A stretch of DNA of 64,000 bases. It comes from Coprinopsis marcescibilis (lineage: Eukaryota > Basidiomycota > Agaricomycetes > Agaricales > Psathyrellaceae). Of the stretch, positions 48,349-60,823 are shown one piece after another (position 1 is the first letter of the stretch; each line of letters opens with the position of its first letter). The notes below the pieces were generated by a model. That model was not told the origin of the DNA. It saw only the letters and a program-made list of their open reading frames with translations, and searched no databases. The stretch covers positions 2,258 through 66,257 of the forward strand of contig ML210202.1 of the NCBI GenBank assembly GCA_004369085.1. The letters run 5' to 3'. The position numbers and the translations under genes were made by a program.

Positions 48349-49191
48349 GCACTATCAACCCGACGCACAGTACCGCGCTTATGTACTAGCTAAACGTACC
48401 GGGAATCCGAATCCCGCCCCTTGGAATACCGATAAGGTCACCCTCATCTTTTGCAGTTGTTCCATCGATCTGAGAGCGATGGGTGCCTATGCCCAATATT
48501 GTACGAAAGACTCTTTTGACACGTTTCTTGAAATTCTTTAGTTTACACATTAAACCTTGTGCAGCTCATCTGCTGCGATCGCACCGCTTGCTCACCAAAA
48601 TGGCCGTCATCCTAGTCCTCCCTCCATCTCTTCTTGCTTCAAGCGCTGGCCAATACTCGATGTTCATCATCTCGTCATTCAGTAGAACCGATATAACCTA
48701 CCGAGTTCCGAGGACCCAGAACCCGACTTGTGTTTCCCTGACATCTCTAACAACGAAAAGCGAGCCCGAGGCCCTGGCACTGCTTGCCGTTGTGGGAGTG
48801 TGAAGAGGAGGCCAGAGGATATGATATGTTCGTATTATCTACGGAGGGATCTCGTGACTCGCGTGAACGTCATGTACTTGACTTCGGTGGAGCTTCCAGG
48901 ACTGAGATCAAGCGCCTTGTCACTGCTGTTATTTAGCTTCAGTACCTCACGAAAACCATGTGCTGACAGAACACATACTGACTTGTGATCAGTCCAAATT
49001 AACTTACTTTGGCAAGTCGGATCTCACGCTCTGAACGGTCGAGCGCTTATACGTTAACTACGGAGACAACAAGGACAGATCTTAATCAAGTCAGATTCCG
49101 AACGATATTTTTAGCAAATGAAGCCTGGAACAAAAGAGATTGAAGCAACTATTCACAAATCATCGCGGAGGTCCAGGTGTCAGTCGCACCT
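48349..49191. other. Intergenic, nothing recognised
   Basis: Between the NACHT gene start and the stop of the next minus-strand gene; short frames only. Confidence 0.5.
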
Positions 49192-50933
49192 CTACTCGTC
49201 ATTAGAATCTACGCGCATGCCTGCCCATCGATCATATGCAAGTGGAACCCTCAGTCCAGCGCCAGGCTCAGGTTGCGGTCGAGGTCTCACTCCATACAAC
49301 CCATACGCCAAACGTGCCTCCCTACATATGTTGGCCCACTGCGCATTCGAGAGGTGCCTGCACACAGCAGCCCACTTGGACGTCGCAAAGACCCAGGTCC
49401 TGTCGTTGAAAGCATCCCGATTCTCGAGCGGAATTTCTTCGCCCGTCGACCACAAGGAAAGAGCTCGCTGTACCTGGAAATAGAATCAGTAAAACGTGGA
49501 AGAAGTCGACGAGAGAAGCGCTTTGCGAGATTGTGACGTACCGCTGTTACGACGAGGGCAAGTCCCCCGACAAACGTCTGGTACTGGGTGTTCGACAACG
49601 AGATTCCATGGAGCATAAAGCCGAATGTAAGAAGAATGTGCTTGGCTCGGAAGATCCTCAGACGATTCTACACCCGGAAAAACGTTAGGCATAAGGCTAT
49701 CTTCAACGTTCACCAGAGACGTACCTCAAAATCTCCGTAAACAAAGGGAAAGTGTCTTGCTAAACCTTGCCTGACATAAATCACTCTTGTCTCCGTCGTC
49801 CCCAGGTCTCCCTCTGACTGGAAGAAGTGGGCAACGACCTCCCTCGCAAATCTGCCGATTCTCCCCCGCCATTCCTCAACCCGCTGGCACATCTGCGTAT
49901 GAAATCTAGTAAGCTAACAACTCTAAGGAGTATTGTTACGATTCAAGAAACGAACCAAGGCGTACGCCATTGTCTCTGCGATATCCGTCTCTCTCGGGTC
50001 TGGGGGAAGATCGAATGAGCGATAGAAGCCCCATAGGGCTAATTGCGTAGTGTCATCAATACTCCATGGATGATCACTGTGTGCAAGGTAGGCCAGCGCA
50101 GCAGGTAGGAAGGACTTTCGCCAAATCAGCAGCTCTTGAGAGGTAAACTCAAGATGCGCGTTCGACAGCCTTTTACTACCACGTCCACCAAGCCCGACGC
50201 CAGCAGTGAGTGCAGATGCGGATGCTATCAATCCCCCTGCATTTGGAAGAACAGCAGTAGCGCCAATGGACTGAAATATGGAAAATATCCCGGTGGTTCC
50301 TCCGCCGTAGATTGCAGATTGGAGAATCGCAGCGATAGACCCTGTGTTTCTACAGATCAATGAAAAGATCGAGTACTGCTTGAGACTTGCACCCACCTGC
50401 CTCGACACCCAACGCAGTGAACCCGAGAGTATTCAGGGCAAGGATACCAGCTGCAGGCGCCAGGACGGCCCCGCCCGCAACAACAAGACCTGTGCTCATA
50501 GACGCTAGTAGATAAGGGTGATTTCGACGAAATATCGAAATTGGTCCCTCAGATGTGCCAGCAGCTATGGTATGCAATGTTAGGGAGCGGGGAGAGGCCG
50601 ATCTCCCATCCAGCGGCACATGTCTAGGTTCAACTACGCACCGACGACCTTGCACAAATCTTCCTTGAAGTCCTTCCACTCCCAGGACTTCCCTTGCGAG
50701 GACAATTCGAAAACAAATTGCATACGCTCCTCCATTGCGCCCTGGAGATCTTCATTCGAGATGAGGGCTAGGGCCACCACAGCCTGGTGCTCGTCTGGGA
50801 CTTCGTTGACCTCGAAGGCTCTTTCTATGTCGAGAAACCACCTAGCCAGATTGGCACCATCGCACGCAAGAGGGGTTCCTTGTGCGTTAGACCACGTCAG
50901 AAGCCTGTCTATGGGTGATGTAGTTGTGTTCAT
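49192..50933 (-). CDS. Interferon-induced 6-16 (IFI6/IFI27)-like membrane protein
   Basis: The start is MNTTTSPIDRLLTW at 50933. Exon 1 encodes a soluble helical part. Exon 2 and exon 3 together form a glycine/alanine-rich hydrophobic domain: STGLVVAGGAVLAPAAGILA, LNTLGFTALGVEAG joined to SIAAILQSAIYGGGTTGIFS, then FQSIGATAVLPNAGGLIAS. This is the pattern of the Ifi-6-16 family (GFT..G..AGS.AA..QS...GG), a small membrane domain linked in animals to mitochondrial and ER membranes and apoptosis, and also found in fungi. A further 250 or so residues follow, ending DRWAGMRVDSNDE. Exon junctions at the domain boundary close in phase. It is the next gene upstream of the NACHT gene on the same strand. 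Confidence 0.78.
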
Positions 50934-51776
50934 CCCAGCAGTAAAGAGTGTAAGAGGAAGGTCTTCGCGAAGGAAACCTGTCAGCACGCAACCAACAGTT
51001 TCTGTTTGCCTCGCCTGAGGCACGTGTCAAAGCCATCAACCGAACCGGCGTCAAGCCGTGCGACAGGTTGAAGCGAGGCAGGAAGCAGCTTGGTGTACCT
51101 ACATACATATTTATAAGCACCCTTTGTCTCGGCCAACACTAATAAAAGCTGATCATAGTATGTCCTGGCTCGCATATCGCAGTACCGACGCTATTCATCA
51201 CTATCGCTTTGACACTATTTCTGATCACCATACAACTCAAACTTCAAGCCCTTGATGATCGCTCCGGCGAAGCTCTCATGTATCTGCGGTTCTGTGTCCA
51301 TCAGATTGAAAGCGCGAAATGTGAGGGAAAGCGTATAAGCGTATATAATGATTGGTGCGGCGCACGTCATACAGTTGCAAAGATCGCATTCGGCGCTTAA
51401 ACGGTATTTATATGATACTTGGCAGGCCTGATACCCGCACATACGACTCCCTTAGAGCTGTACGAGTCAAAGAGAATGCCGCTTCTCCAGGAGGATTCCC
51501 AACTGTAATCTTTCTGGAGTATTAAGCCTGTCGCCGTCGCCATCTAAGCTGATCGTAGTAATAGAAACTGGGTGAACTTTGTGCTTTTAACGCTGAAACG
51601 CCCTCGGCTTTCATACTCTTTCGACAGAGCGAATTGAAAATAGGGAAGTCAAATTGGGAGACTTGCGGATGCGATGAGAATTAGGGTATAAATGTGCACG
51701 AAATTTCGAAGTTGAACGAAGGAGTGTGGTCGGTGATACGGCGAAAATAGGCATATAGTACAGTCGAACCAGTACT
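50934..51776. other. Intergenic; possible extra 5' exon of the IFI6-like gene
   Basis: The frame stays open upstream of 50933 to an acceptor-like TGACAG at about 50,982, so a further exon is possible. No other feature is seen. Confidence 0.4.
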
Positions 51777-53524
51777 TTACAGCATTCTCAGAGCGTGGAT
51801 GACGTCTTCCATTTTGTTATTCCATTCTCCACTCCATACGTGCGTCGTGGGATCGTTCGTACTGGAGCTCGAGCCCACGCTATCGTCATCCAAACTATCG
51901 CGATACGCAAATGACTTGGGTCTGTCCCTCCCTCTGAAGCTACTCCCAGCCACAGCTCGAGGCGTCTCTGGCCTACTCGAGGAGTCATCCATCATCGTTA
52001 CTGCCGTGATGTCTCTCGTACGTGAAGATAGGGACTGTATCTGCGCGTTATATTTGCTGAAGTAGTGCTGGTGCATCTCGAGGGCGTTTCGTCCAAGGCC
52101 TGCGGATTCTGTAAAGGAGTGGATGGGAGTCTGTAGTGCTCGGGTGTGCGTCGGGGTGGTGGCGTCTTCTACTGGCGTCCAGGACCCAGGAAGGCTCGAA
52201 ACGCTCTCAATGATTATTTGATCCCTTCCGTCGTCGTCCGATTCGGTTGGCGCAGTGCTGTACAGCAAGAAACTGCTACCAGAGCTACTTGAGCTACTTG
52301 AGGACGCGAGTGGGTGTGGCACTTTGGATGTGCTGGCGATTGGAGTTGGAGGATGGAAGACAATGGGTGAAGGGTTCGACATTTCGCTCTTCCAACTCGA
52401 GGAGTCTCGGCCCCATGAGTCTGAGAGATCGTCTGACATGTTGAAACGGTGGACATCATCGCTGATGGTTGACTTGGAGGCGCTGGAAGAGGCGGTGTTT
52501 GCCCGGTTGAGAGGCGAAGGCCCGCGACGTGGCGCTGGCGCTAATGCTCGCGGACCCATAGGCTTGGCAGTGGGCTCAGTCGAGATCTTGAGGACAGTTG
52601 GGCGTGGTTGTGGCAGTGGATGATGCTGCTTCTGAAGTTGTTCGCTCATGAGCTTTTCGTAGATGAAACCGGGAGGTAGATCACCCATAGTACGAGCGAG
52701 CTTCGACAAGCTGCCAGCATTCTTTCGTACGGGCGAGCTGGGCGGGGTCTCGTCCAGATCTTCCAATTCATAGTTGCCTAGAGGTGCGGGTGGCGCAGCG
52801 GCGGCGTTCGGATCGGTAAACGTCGGGAAGATAGGCGACGACGAGAGCTCAATTTCAAGGTCTTCGTAAGTGACTGCTGGGTCGTCTTTTACTGGGACGA
52901 CCTGGGGTGTGATGTCGGATGGCGGCGCATTCTCCTTTTGGGGCCGCTTTCGACCCCATGTGAAAGCTCTTCCCAAGGCGTTCGGTCCCGATTCCTCCCT
53001 TTCCTTCTCCTTCTCCTTCCCTTTCCCCTTCTTATCCTCGACCAACTTCAAAGGTCTTGGCTTCGAGCCAGACCCTCCTCGCCCTGCTATCCTGTAACCC
53101 TTCACCGGCGGCTCGGACTGTGCGCTTTTTCGGAGGTCGGCGTCCATTGACTTTGCCCTGGCCAGGTTGGCATCATCCTTGGTCGGCTTGACGCGACGCT
53201 TCGCCCCGAGGCCACCTCTCCCAATGATCCTAATCTCCGGCTCCTTGGGTTTCTGACTCTTTGGCTTCAGGACCGGCATAGTCTTGCGCGAAGTTATTGA
53301 GGGCTCGGGGATGATATCGAGGGTTCTGGTGTGTATCTCCAAAGAGACCCCGGTTATTGTTCTAGGACGAGAGCCTACACCGCCACGTCCTACTACGCGA
53401 AGCTTGGAGCCAGAATCAGAGCTACTGGCCATGCTCCTGACTTCAGTACGATCTATAACATGTGTTAGACTTGTTAGCTTCCGGATGATACGAGCGTGTA
53501 CGCACCGGAGACGATAGAATCCAT
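51777..53524 (-). CDS. Protein with three GRGG repeats (DUF3602-like), disordered
   Basis: A short first exon (MDSIVS, ATG 53524) joins in phase across a GTGCGT...TTATAG intron to DRTEVRSMASSSD. Three basic repeats follow: LRVVGRGGVGSRPR, IRIIGRGGLGAKRR and YRIAGRGGSGSKPR, each spaced by about 60 residues. This glycine-arginine motif is that of the fungal DUF3602 family. The remaining 400 residues are Ser/Pro rich and probably unstructured, with a conserved-looking end (EWNNKMEDVIHALRML). Function unknown; RNA or nucleic-acid association would be a guess. Confidence 0.78.
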
Positions 53525-55059
53525 TCGAGAGAGATATGATCCCGAAATTTGACTTGACCTTTCCGAGAAGGTGGGCGTGTAACATGAAGAGAGTTCTGAA
53601 CCAGGACGGTGTATGGGTACAGTCGGATGAGCAGATAGCTGGTCGACAAATACGGCCAGCCGCTCTGTGGCCTTTTTCTTCCTTTTTTGGGGTCGGGGCT
53701 GAAGTTGCCAACTCAGGGTGCTTCGCGTGCTGGCAAAGGAGGCAGGGGAAGTCGCGCGCAACGAATTGTCGTCAACAAGCATGATATGGCCAGGGATGAT
53801 GTCTAAGCGGAGCTCTGGTGTGCGAGTCGCATGCTATACGTTAGAGAAGAAGGTGCTGCGTGACGTAGTGGGTACGTACCGGGCTGTGGATGCAACCGAG
53901 CGTGCACTGGGACGTAGTGACCCACAACCATCCCAGATAACGGAGGCGAAGAGGTGCGCTGCATTTTGACGACGGCTGGGTAAGCGCACTAGGTTATGCG
54001 GTATGATACCCCACATAGGGGGCAAAAAGATGGGGGCGCAGCTATAAGTAGGAACGGCACCCAGAGATGATGTCGCAGTCCAAGAGAGGGTTATCTCGTT
54101 TAATAGGTCCGAATATGATTCCTCCAGGGACGGCTTCCAAATGGCGAAAGATCCATCATTTCTTCCTCTCTCCGCCAGGATGTCATTGATTCGCCAACCC
54201 GCATGCTTTCACATAAATGATGATACTGGGTGTCTACATATGTCTTAAAGTCTACAAGTATATCCTGTATGTAAAGTGGCCTATAAGCTTTGATATACAC
54301 GTCGACGAGCAGCGTGAATATGCACTCCAACGACATACTTCCTCGTCGCTCTTTTGGTGTTTCTGATCCGTATACGTTGTTATGTACATACTATCCCCAA
54401 TGAGGCCTGAAACCTGTCGAATATAGACAGAGCTCCCCAAAATACGTGCAGAATATCAAGAGGGGGTGATTCGACACCAGGCAGATAGCTGCGCTTTGAC
54501 TTGGAGCTCTCAAGAGTTCCAATAGAACTGATCCTAACAGTGAATCTCCGGAATTTGTATACCAAATATAGCTTGCAATGCCTTCCGATTCCCTGGACAT
54601 GGACATGAGAACTAACAAGAACCTAGATGCAAGATTCAGCCGCTGGATGTCAGATACCGACACCCCCCATCGACCATTTCATTCAATGCTGGCGTAAATG
54701 TCTATAGCCAGATGCATGACAACCAACCTGGCTCCAAAACTTAACATGTACATAACTTCATTGACCATCGCGCCCGTAAGACATCGGTTTGCCACATTCC
54801 CCACCCTGATGGAATCAGAAACGCGTGCATGACTTTATCATATCGTTCCGCACATCACTCGACTTACCGGCATAGCAAGTCGATGGCCCTAAACGGGAAA
54901 TCAGCGCTCATCCCATAGATAAGAGAAGAGAAGAAACAGTTTCACACGAGCCAAGGCTGTGCAGGCATGTGCTCCCCAGCCAATTCTGTTCGCCCTGAAC
55001 TAGTAACGTACAGCAGGAGAACCACATACCCGTTAAATTTCTTCTTCCATCCATCTGAG
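53525..55059. other. No gene recognised
   Basis: About 1.5 kb upstream of the GRGG protein gene. Small frames at 54.1-54.7 kb show no splice pattern or family resemblance. Confidence 0.45.
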
Positions 55060-55795
55060 TCACTGGAAACCGGGCTTCAGAATCGAAGGCAGGATTCCCA
55101 AAATCAACTTCGTGTTGATCATTGAAGATCGAGTGGGGAATAAGAGGATAAATTGAGCAAATGATATGAATCGATGAAGGGTTCGTAAAATGACGAACAC
55201 GTCCAAGAGACCCCCATCCACTTCTCCCGTGGGCTCACGCTTCGGAGATCCCATCGTCCTCCGACGAAATCTGCACCGACCCAGAGCCTGGCTTTCAACA
55301 GGACGTTTCGTGCCTATCAAAGGTTCCCCCATGACATCGTACGCAGCAAACCAATGCCTGCCATTCTTCGCCACAGTCAGGTCATCATCTAACAGTCGGA
55401 TTCAGTGATTGACGTTCCAGTGCTGGTACAAGACAATGGCTTATCGCAGGACCGCGGGATGAGATAACACCCAGGTTGTACGAGAGTGTGATACCTTGGC
55501 AATAGCGGTGGCGTACGCCAATGATACAAAAGCCCGGTGACCGAACCCATTTCTCGGGGCGACAAAAGTCATAGAAGACCGCAATGTTGACGGGGATGCC
55601 CTGTTCACGACAACGAGGGTCTGGCCTGGAAGCTAACATGAGCCCGCGAAGTCCAGGAATCCTGTCAAAAGACGGAAATCGTTAGTACCGACTGTACATG
55701 AGCGAAAGAATGTATACCTTACCCTCGCTAGATGTACACACGTTCGTTTGTCGACAAGAACGAACAGCACGGAAGAAAGCAGGAGAAGGGCACGC
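55060..55795 (-). CDS. Doubtful hypothetical spliced gene
   Basis: Exons join in phase: a piece with LLLLSSVLFVLVDKRTCVHL (from about 55,795), IPGLRGLMLASRPDPRCREQ onward with NIAVFYDFCRPEKWVRS, then DDDLTVAKNGRHWFAAYDVM and a basic linker ending GFQ at 55060. No ATG precedes the first exon in frame, so a 5' exon is missing or the gene is broken. The hydrophobic start suggests a membrane segment. Not recognised. Confidence 0.4.
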
Positions 55796-55960
55796 CAGTC
55801 GCGTTACGTTGTGTGCATCTAAGCAAGCAACCTAATCATATAGCACTCGAAAATCAAAACGATTAAGCTGTAATAAGTTCATTAGGGTGTGACTGATTAA
55901 AATGGAAGCGATGGTATCGGGTTAACAACCCATGCACCTGGAGTATACTACCTCTACACG

Positions 55961-57047
55961 TTATCTATGTTTGTAATGCGGGTTCAGATCTTGTCCATCG
56001 GCCAAGAGAATGGGTTGATCAGGATTCTGCTGCTCGCCCATGGCTTTGCGCAGTTGCTGACTGTGCAGAAGCTTCGCGTATCGCGGCTGAACAAACATCG
56101 CACTATGACAGCCGGAGTGAAGAAAGGCACAAAGAATGCAGAGGAATGACGTACCTGGCCTCTACAAGAACTGTGCCATCTAAGCTCTCGATTGACCCAG
56201 AAACCATTGCTTTACGTCCCTTCACCTCGTCCAGCTTCGTCTTGATCACGACGAACTGTACACATATTCAATATTCTCCTCCCGTTACAACCTCAAAGGC
56301 AATTAACATGTGCGTACCTGGTCAGCCATGGTGGGTGCACGATAATTCAACGAAAGCTTTGCCGTCACCCCAACCTTTTCAGGTAGATTAACGATGGCCT
56401 AGCAACCGGTAATGTCAGAATCCCGAACGTGAAGAATAGGAACTACAAGCACAACGCACCGTTCTGGCTAATGTTTCATCAAGCAAGGTCGCCAACAATC
56501 CACCATGGATAATGCCATCGTGTCCACATAGACCCCGCCCCAGATGCACAAAAACGAGACTCTCGCTCTCGTCCTTCCTCGCCCGGATGATAGGGAACAC
56601 AGCGAGTTTGCCAGGACCACGTAAAGCTCCAGCAGTCAGGTTGTTAACCCTCCGCTCCTCGGGATATCCCTGGTAGGGTCGCGCCTCGTACCACTCGTCG
56701 GCGTTGGGGGCACTTCTAAGCTTTACTAGCTCAGGAAGCTTCTGGAACGTCGCCTCCAAGTCCTCGCTGTACGCGATGCCCTCAGGAGAGATTGGGTCAG
56801 GTGGCGCAGGCGCGGCTCTCGGGAACAGGATTGAAACCGGTGGAGGTGGATAGATAGCCCCCAGTGTCCCTGCTACCACTGATATGCCCAACACTGCCGA
56901 CGCCTTCTTGAAAGTGCCCCATGCTGCCCCGGTAGGTGGTTTGGGTGGGGATCCAGTCGAATAAGGCCTGCTGCCGCTCCTCAGCGCTGTCCGCGATTGT
57001 GCCGTCAGAGTCGAGAAAAAGGACCGTCTACAGAGTGCAGAGGTCAT
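55961..57047 (-). CDS. Mitochondrial hotdog-fold thioesterase family protein
   Basis: The start is ATG 57047, giving a basic, Arg/Ser-rich N-terminus (TSALCRRSFFSTLTAQSRTA) like a mitochondrial presequence, then a hydrophobic helix (ASAVLGISVVAGTLGAIYP). The thioesterase (4HBT) core contains FVHLGRGLCGHDGIIHGGLL with the His-Gly-Gly motif, DETLART, then AIVNLPEKVGVTAKLSLNYR, APTMADQ, and VSGSIESLDGTVLVEA. The last exon (MFVQPRYAKLLHSQQLRKAM) runs to a TAA at 55961. These proteins probably hydrolyse acyl-CoA in mitochondria (relatives of yeast Fmp10); the substrate is not visible. Introns near 56,320 and 56,100 close in phase. Confidence 0.85.
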
Positions 57048-57483
57048 ACTTGGTACTGAGAACAACGACCTGGCCGCTGTATTCGTCGTCGTCGGAGATG
57101 GGGAGGGAATGCATTTTGCGTCCGTGCATCACGACGGAATCGTAAGTCGGATGATTTTATAAGCCGGAATTTCACGTGGCATCCAGGCCCCTATTTCTCC
57201 GGAGGGGTACCAACCGATACCAATCGCGCGAGGGATAGCGTATGGAGGGAATTTTTGGGGAATTTTACTATGTTACATCCAAGGAGACTGGAGCCAAATC
57301 GAGGAGCGGTAATTATAAAGAGGTTTCTCAGCTACCAGGGTCCATCGAAGAAACCTACCCATGCCAAGAGAGCATGGACAGGTAATTGAATCCGCCATCT
57401 CTCCCAAAACGATCCTCACTGCGGAGCTTGAAGGAGCCTTGGACTGCTATATGCCGCAAGGTGGGGACCCAGTAACCGGTTTT
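57048..57483. other. Intergenic, nothing recognised
   Basis: About 440 bp between thioesterase start and LITAF-gene stop. Confidence 0.6.
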
Positions 57484-58581
57484 TTAAGCGAGCTGAGGCT
57501 GCTGTGTAGGAGCCTGAGGTTGCGGAAGAGGAGTCTGCGTCGATTGCACAATTGGAGATTGTTGAGTGACCTGAGCCTGCTGCATCATCGGAGACTGCTG
57601 CGTGTTTGCCTGTTGTATATTTCCGAAGGCGTGTACAACGGTAGATCCACTGCGAAGATATGTAGCAAGCGTGGTACCGCATGAAGTGCAAGAGTGCCGG
57701 ACATCCTTGGACTCGTTCACGAGATATGGAATACAAGGGAGACATATGAAGGCACACGCCACGAGAGCCCACAAGCTACAGCGGAAAGAAGTGAGTAAAT
57801 GCATCGCGGAAGTACCGTAAACCACCCACTGTGTCGTACTCCCAGATATATGTTCGATCTTCGTGACGATGTTCTGTTTGCAATTCGGACATTGAACCGC
57901 CCCAGGACCAGGGCCAAGGATGTGCATTGGATTGACGACTTGAAATACCGGCTGTTGCTGCATTGCAGGTTGATAGTTGTTTCCTTGAAGTTGATTCGGG
58001 GAAATGATTATCACAGGAGACTGGTAGTATGGCGGATACTGCTGCATTGGGTATTGCGCATTAAACGGTTGCATCGGTGGCACCCCAGTGGCACTAGGAA
58101 ATGCGACAGGCGCCGGTGCAGGTAGTGTATTGGGGATAAGTGTAGATTCAGCCGCTTGTGGGACTTGTTGAGCTGCGGCTGGTACAACCGCAGCCGCTTG
58201 ACCGTGAGGCTGGAACGTCGGTGCAGGCGCCGACACGGGTTCAGGAAGACCTGCCGACGAGCTTTCGCCCGCAGCCATGGTGTTTTCTGGTGACAAAAGC
58301 ACAGGCGCAGTGTGAGAGATGTCGAGCTGTGCACTTTGAGGCGCCGTCGTTGGGTGTTGTACTTGTGAAACATTCGGGGTGGGCGCGATGATGAATCTGG
58401 ATGGCTCAATCTGGCCGCCTGGATCGGGCGTCGTCGCTTGCGCAACAGGATCAGACGAGCTATTGACGGTGTATGCTGGTGGTCTAAGTTACTGGTCATC
58501 GATCGTATCGCTGTCTGAAGAGAATGCTACTCACGGTGGCGCCACAGACTCTGGCTCAGGACGCGGCGTCTTTTCAGACAT
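57484..58581 (-). CDS. LITAF-domain protein
   Basis: ATG 58581 gives MSEKTPRPEPESVAPP, which continues across an intron as PPAYTVNSSS, so a PPxY-type motif lies near the N-terminus as in animal LITAF. A Pro/Gln-rich linker follows. The LITAF zinc domain has its first knuckle in VQCPNCKQNIVTKIEH, a hydrophobic in-plane helix (LWALVACAFICLPCIPYLV), and the second knuckle in HSCTSCGTTLATY; an intron splits it after WVVYG. The C-terminus is Gln/Pro rich. LITAF proteins sit on the cytosolic face of endosomal or lysosomal membranes and recruit ubiquitin-ligase or ESCRT partners. The domain is clear; the fungal role is inferred. Confidence 0.88.
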
Positions 58582-59005
58582 GCTTGGCCTTAAGTTCAAT
58601 CGTGGAGGCTTGTGTAGAGGTGAACTTTTATGAAACGTCTGCTAGAGGAGGTGAAGGTGTATGTAGAAGATCATCGCTGTTACTCACGCTATCCGTCCAG
58701 ACACCTGCCCCGGGTTTCAAACCAATTATGGTAAAGTGAAAGTGACCTGGTGACGTACTGAGGTGCAGCGCTATTACGGCAAAGGACCCCCTGACGGACC
58801 TGTGGGAGCAATTAACTGCTCATATGTACTTAATGCTCGTCGCAAAACGCTAGCAAATGTAGGACATCCGAGTCGAAGCACAAGAGTGCCGCCAGTGAAC
58901 GACCAGCCGTGGTTGATCATCTCAAGCGGATTCTGAAGTTGTTCTGGGCGCTAGAAGTAGAGCACAACAAGTCATATCGATAGTGTTTTCCGTCGTCATC
59001 CCAAG
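58582..59005. other. Intergenic, nothing recognised
   Basis: About 420 bp without a supported feature. Confidence 0.5.
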
Positions 59006-60180
59006 CTATACAACGCATACTTCTTCCTTCACGTACTCTAAAAAAGCCACAGTGAGCACCTCTTGCTCAAAGGTAGTCATGACCCGCAGCCTCTCAGCAG
59101 TTTCGTCTCCAACGACAGGGTTCTTAATTCTTCGGTTGATCGTCCTCTCCAACAACATCACGTTAGACCCTGCGCGAATCATGTCGCCTTTTGTGACGAG
59201 TCCGGCTATCTTGAAGCGTTCGAGCAGCCAAAGAAACCCAGTGGACCTGAGGAGATCCTTGAGTTCTCTCGTACCACTGTTAAAACTGGTGATTTCTCCG
59301 GCTGAACATTTGGTGGTAGTAGACTGTTGAGGTTTACGAGGGGTGGAGCTCTTGTCAACTGCCGTAAATCTCTGAGACTTGGCGGAGACACGGGAGATTT
59401 TTTCTAGGCAGCGGTGACCAGCAGTTCAAGTAAGTTTGGAGGATATTTGTCAATAGATACCCACAAACCTTTGCGTGCGTGAGCGGGGCCTTGGTCGATG
59501 TCTGAATCCGAGTCTGGCTCCCCCGTCTCTGAGGACTCGGAGAACTCGGAATCCGACTCTTGACTGTAGTCGAAATCTACGTGAAGTGTTATTAAAATAT
59601 TGCACAAACCAGTCAGTGAAAATACGTACCACTGTCTGCTCCATGATCTGAGTAGTCAACAAAGTTGTCTAATAAGGCTTGCCTGTGCATGTAGCGACCA
59701 CGAGCAGCATGATGGATTTTAAATATCCACTCCCGGAGTGCCCTTGCTTGTACGATATTCTCAAGCAATACCTCAGGGAATTGAATTGTAAGTGCACGTT
59801 GAACCTTTTTTACTTGCTTGGGTTGTGCGGAAGGGGTCAGAGCAATGATCAGATGCTTGGCGCATAGCGTTGTAATTGCTCTCTGTGTAAAGTCTCAATG
59901 TCAGAACGACCAGATTATGTTAAATGTGACACAATAATCACCTTGAAAGAATCCCATTCACGGCCTGCGTTGATTCTTAAGATGTTTTGTAGAGTTGCTG
60001 AACGATAATATGTTTGAGCGGCCAGACTCCAGCTATAACAAAGCGACGTTATGATTTGTAGCGTACTCACATATCTTTGGACACTTCCCCATTGAGACTG
60101 AATTGCACGACTGGATGGTGGGGAACTCTAGCGGAACATGCCTCGCGAGACCCGCAATTTATGTCCTGAGTATGCATCAT
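59006..60180 (-). CDS. Hypothetical multi-exon protein, not visible as a long frame
   Basis: Six or so short exons close in phase from ATG 60180 (or 60177) to TAG 59006-59008. The order is VPHHPVVQFSLNGEVSKD, WSLAAQTYYRSATLQNILRI, EWDSFKRAITTLCAKHLIIA, an IVQARALREWIFKIHHAARG helix, LLDNFVDYSDHGADSD, an acidic Ser/Asp/Glu stretch (about 60 residues), a basic Ser/Thr linker, and the end LLRSTGFLWLLERFKIAGLV through TFEQEVLTVAFLEYVKEEVC. About 310 residues. No known domain recognised. Introns are 40-60 nt with normal donors (GTGAGT, GTGATT, GTACGT) except one GTTTGT. Confidence 0.7.
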
Positions 60181-60823
60181 CGTGAATCTCGCGTTCAAAA
60201 AGTTTAAAGCACATATCCAGATAATTGATTACAGCGCCAACTTGACGCATCGTAACCACCTACGAACTTCAACATGTTGGCAGCTGTAGCACTTCACCGA
60301 TTGCAAGTTCCATCTAATTTGAAAACCACTCACGACAATGCTTGACGGAATCAGGACTCTGAACCCTGGGCCCCAAGAACTTCGCCTGACAAACGCGACG
60401 ACCTTAGGATCCTTCTTAAAAGCTTATTTTCAACTAACTTGGATCTCCTCAGTGACATTTGTAACATCAGATACCTGTCAAGAAGAACCTGGACGATCGG
60501 AAATTATGTGGCACCCCTCATCGACAGAGACTAGCCTAAAAGATTAGCGCGGCTGTGCTACAATGAGTCGCCTCCGAGTCAGCGGCCTTTGAAACACTAT
60601 GCCAGTTCGTCCCTCTTACGTCCCATCCCTATGGCTAAGACGGTGTGATCGGTAATTGTGGGCTAAAAAAACAGTACTAATAGGTCATAGAAATAAGGAG
60701 ACATCAAACCGCCGGCCTTCAACTGCGCTGAGTTCTAGCCTTTTTAGATCACTTCTCGAAGCTCGCCTTGCTGTGTCCAAGTCAAATCTCGCTACGAGGC
60801 TTCGTATACATAATTGACAGAGA
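60181..60823. other. Intergenic, nothing recognised
   Basis: A plus frame at 60,338-60,547 is open but unsupported. Confidence 0.5.
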
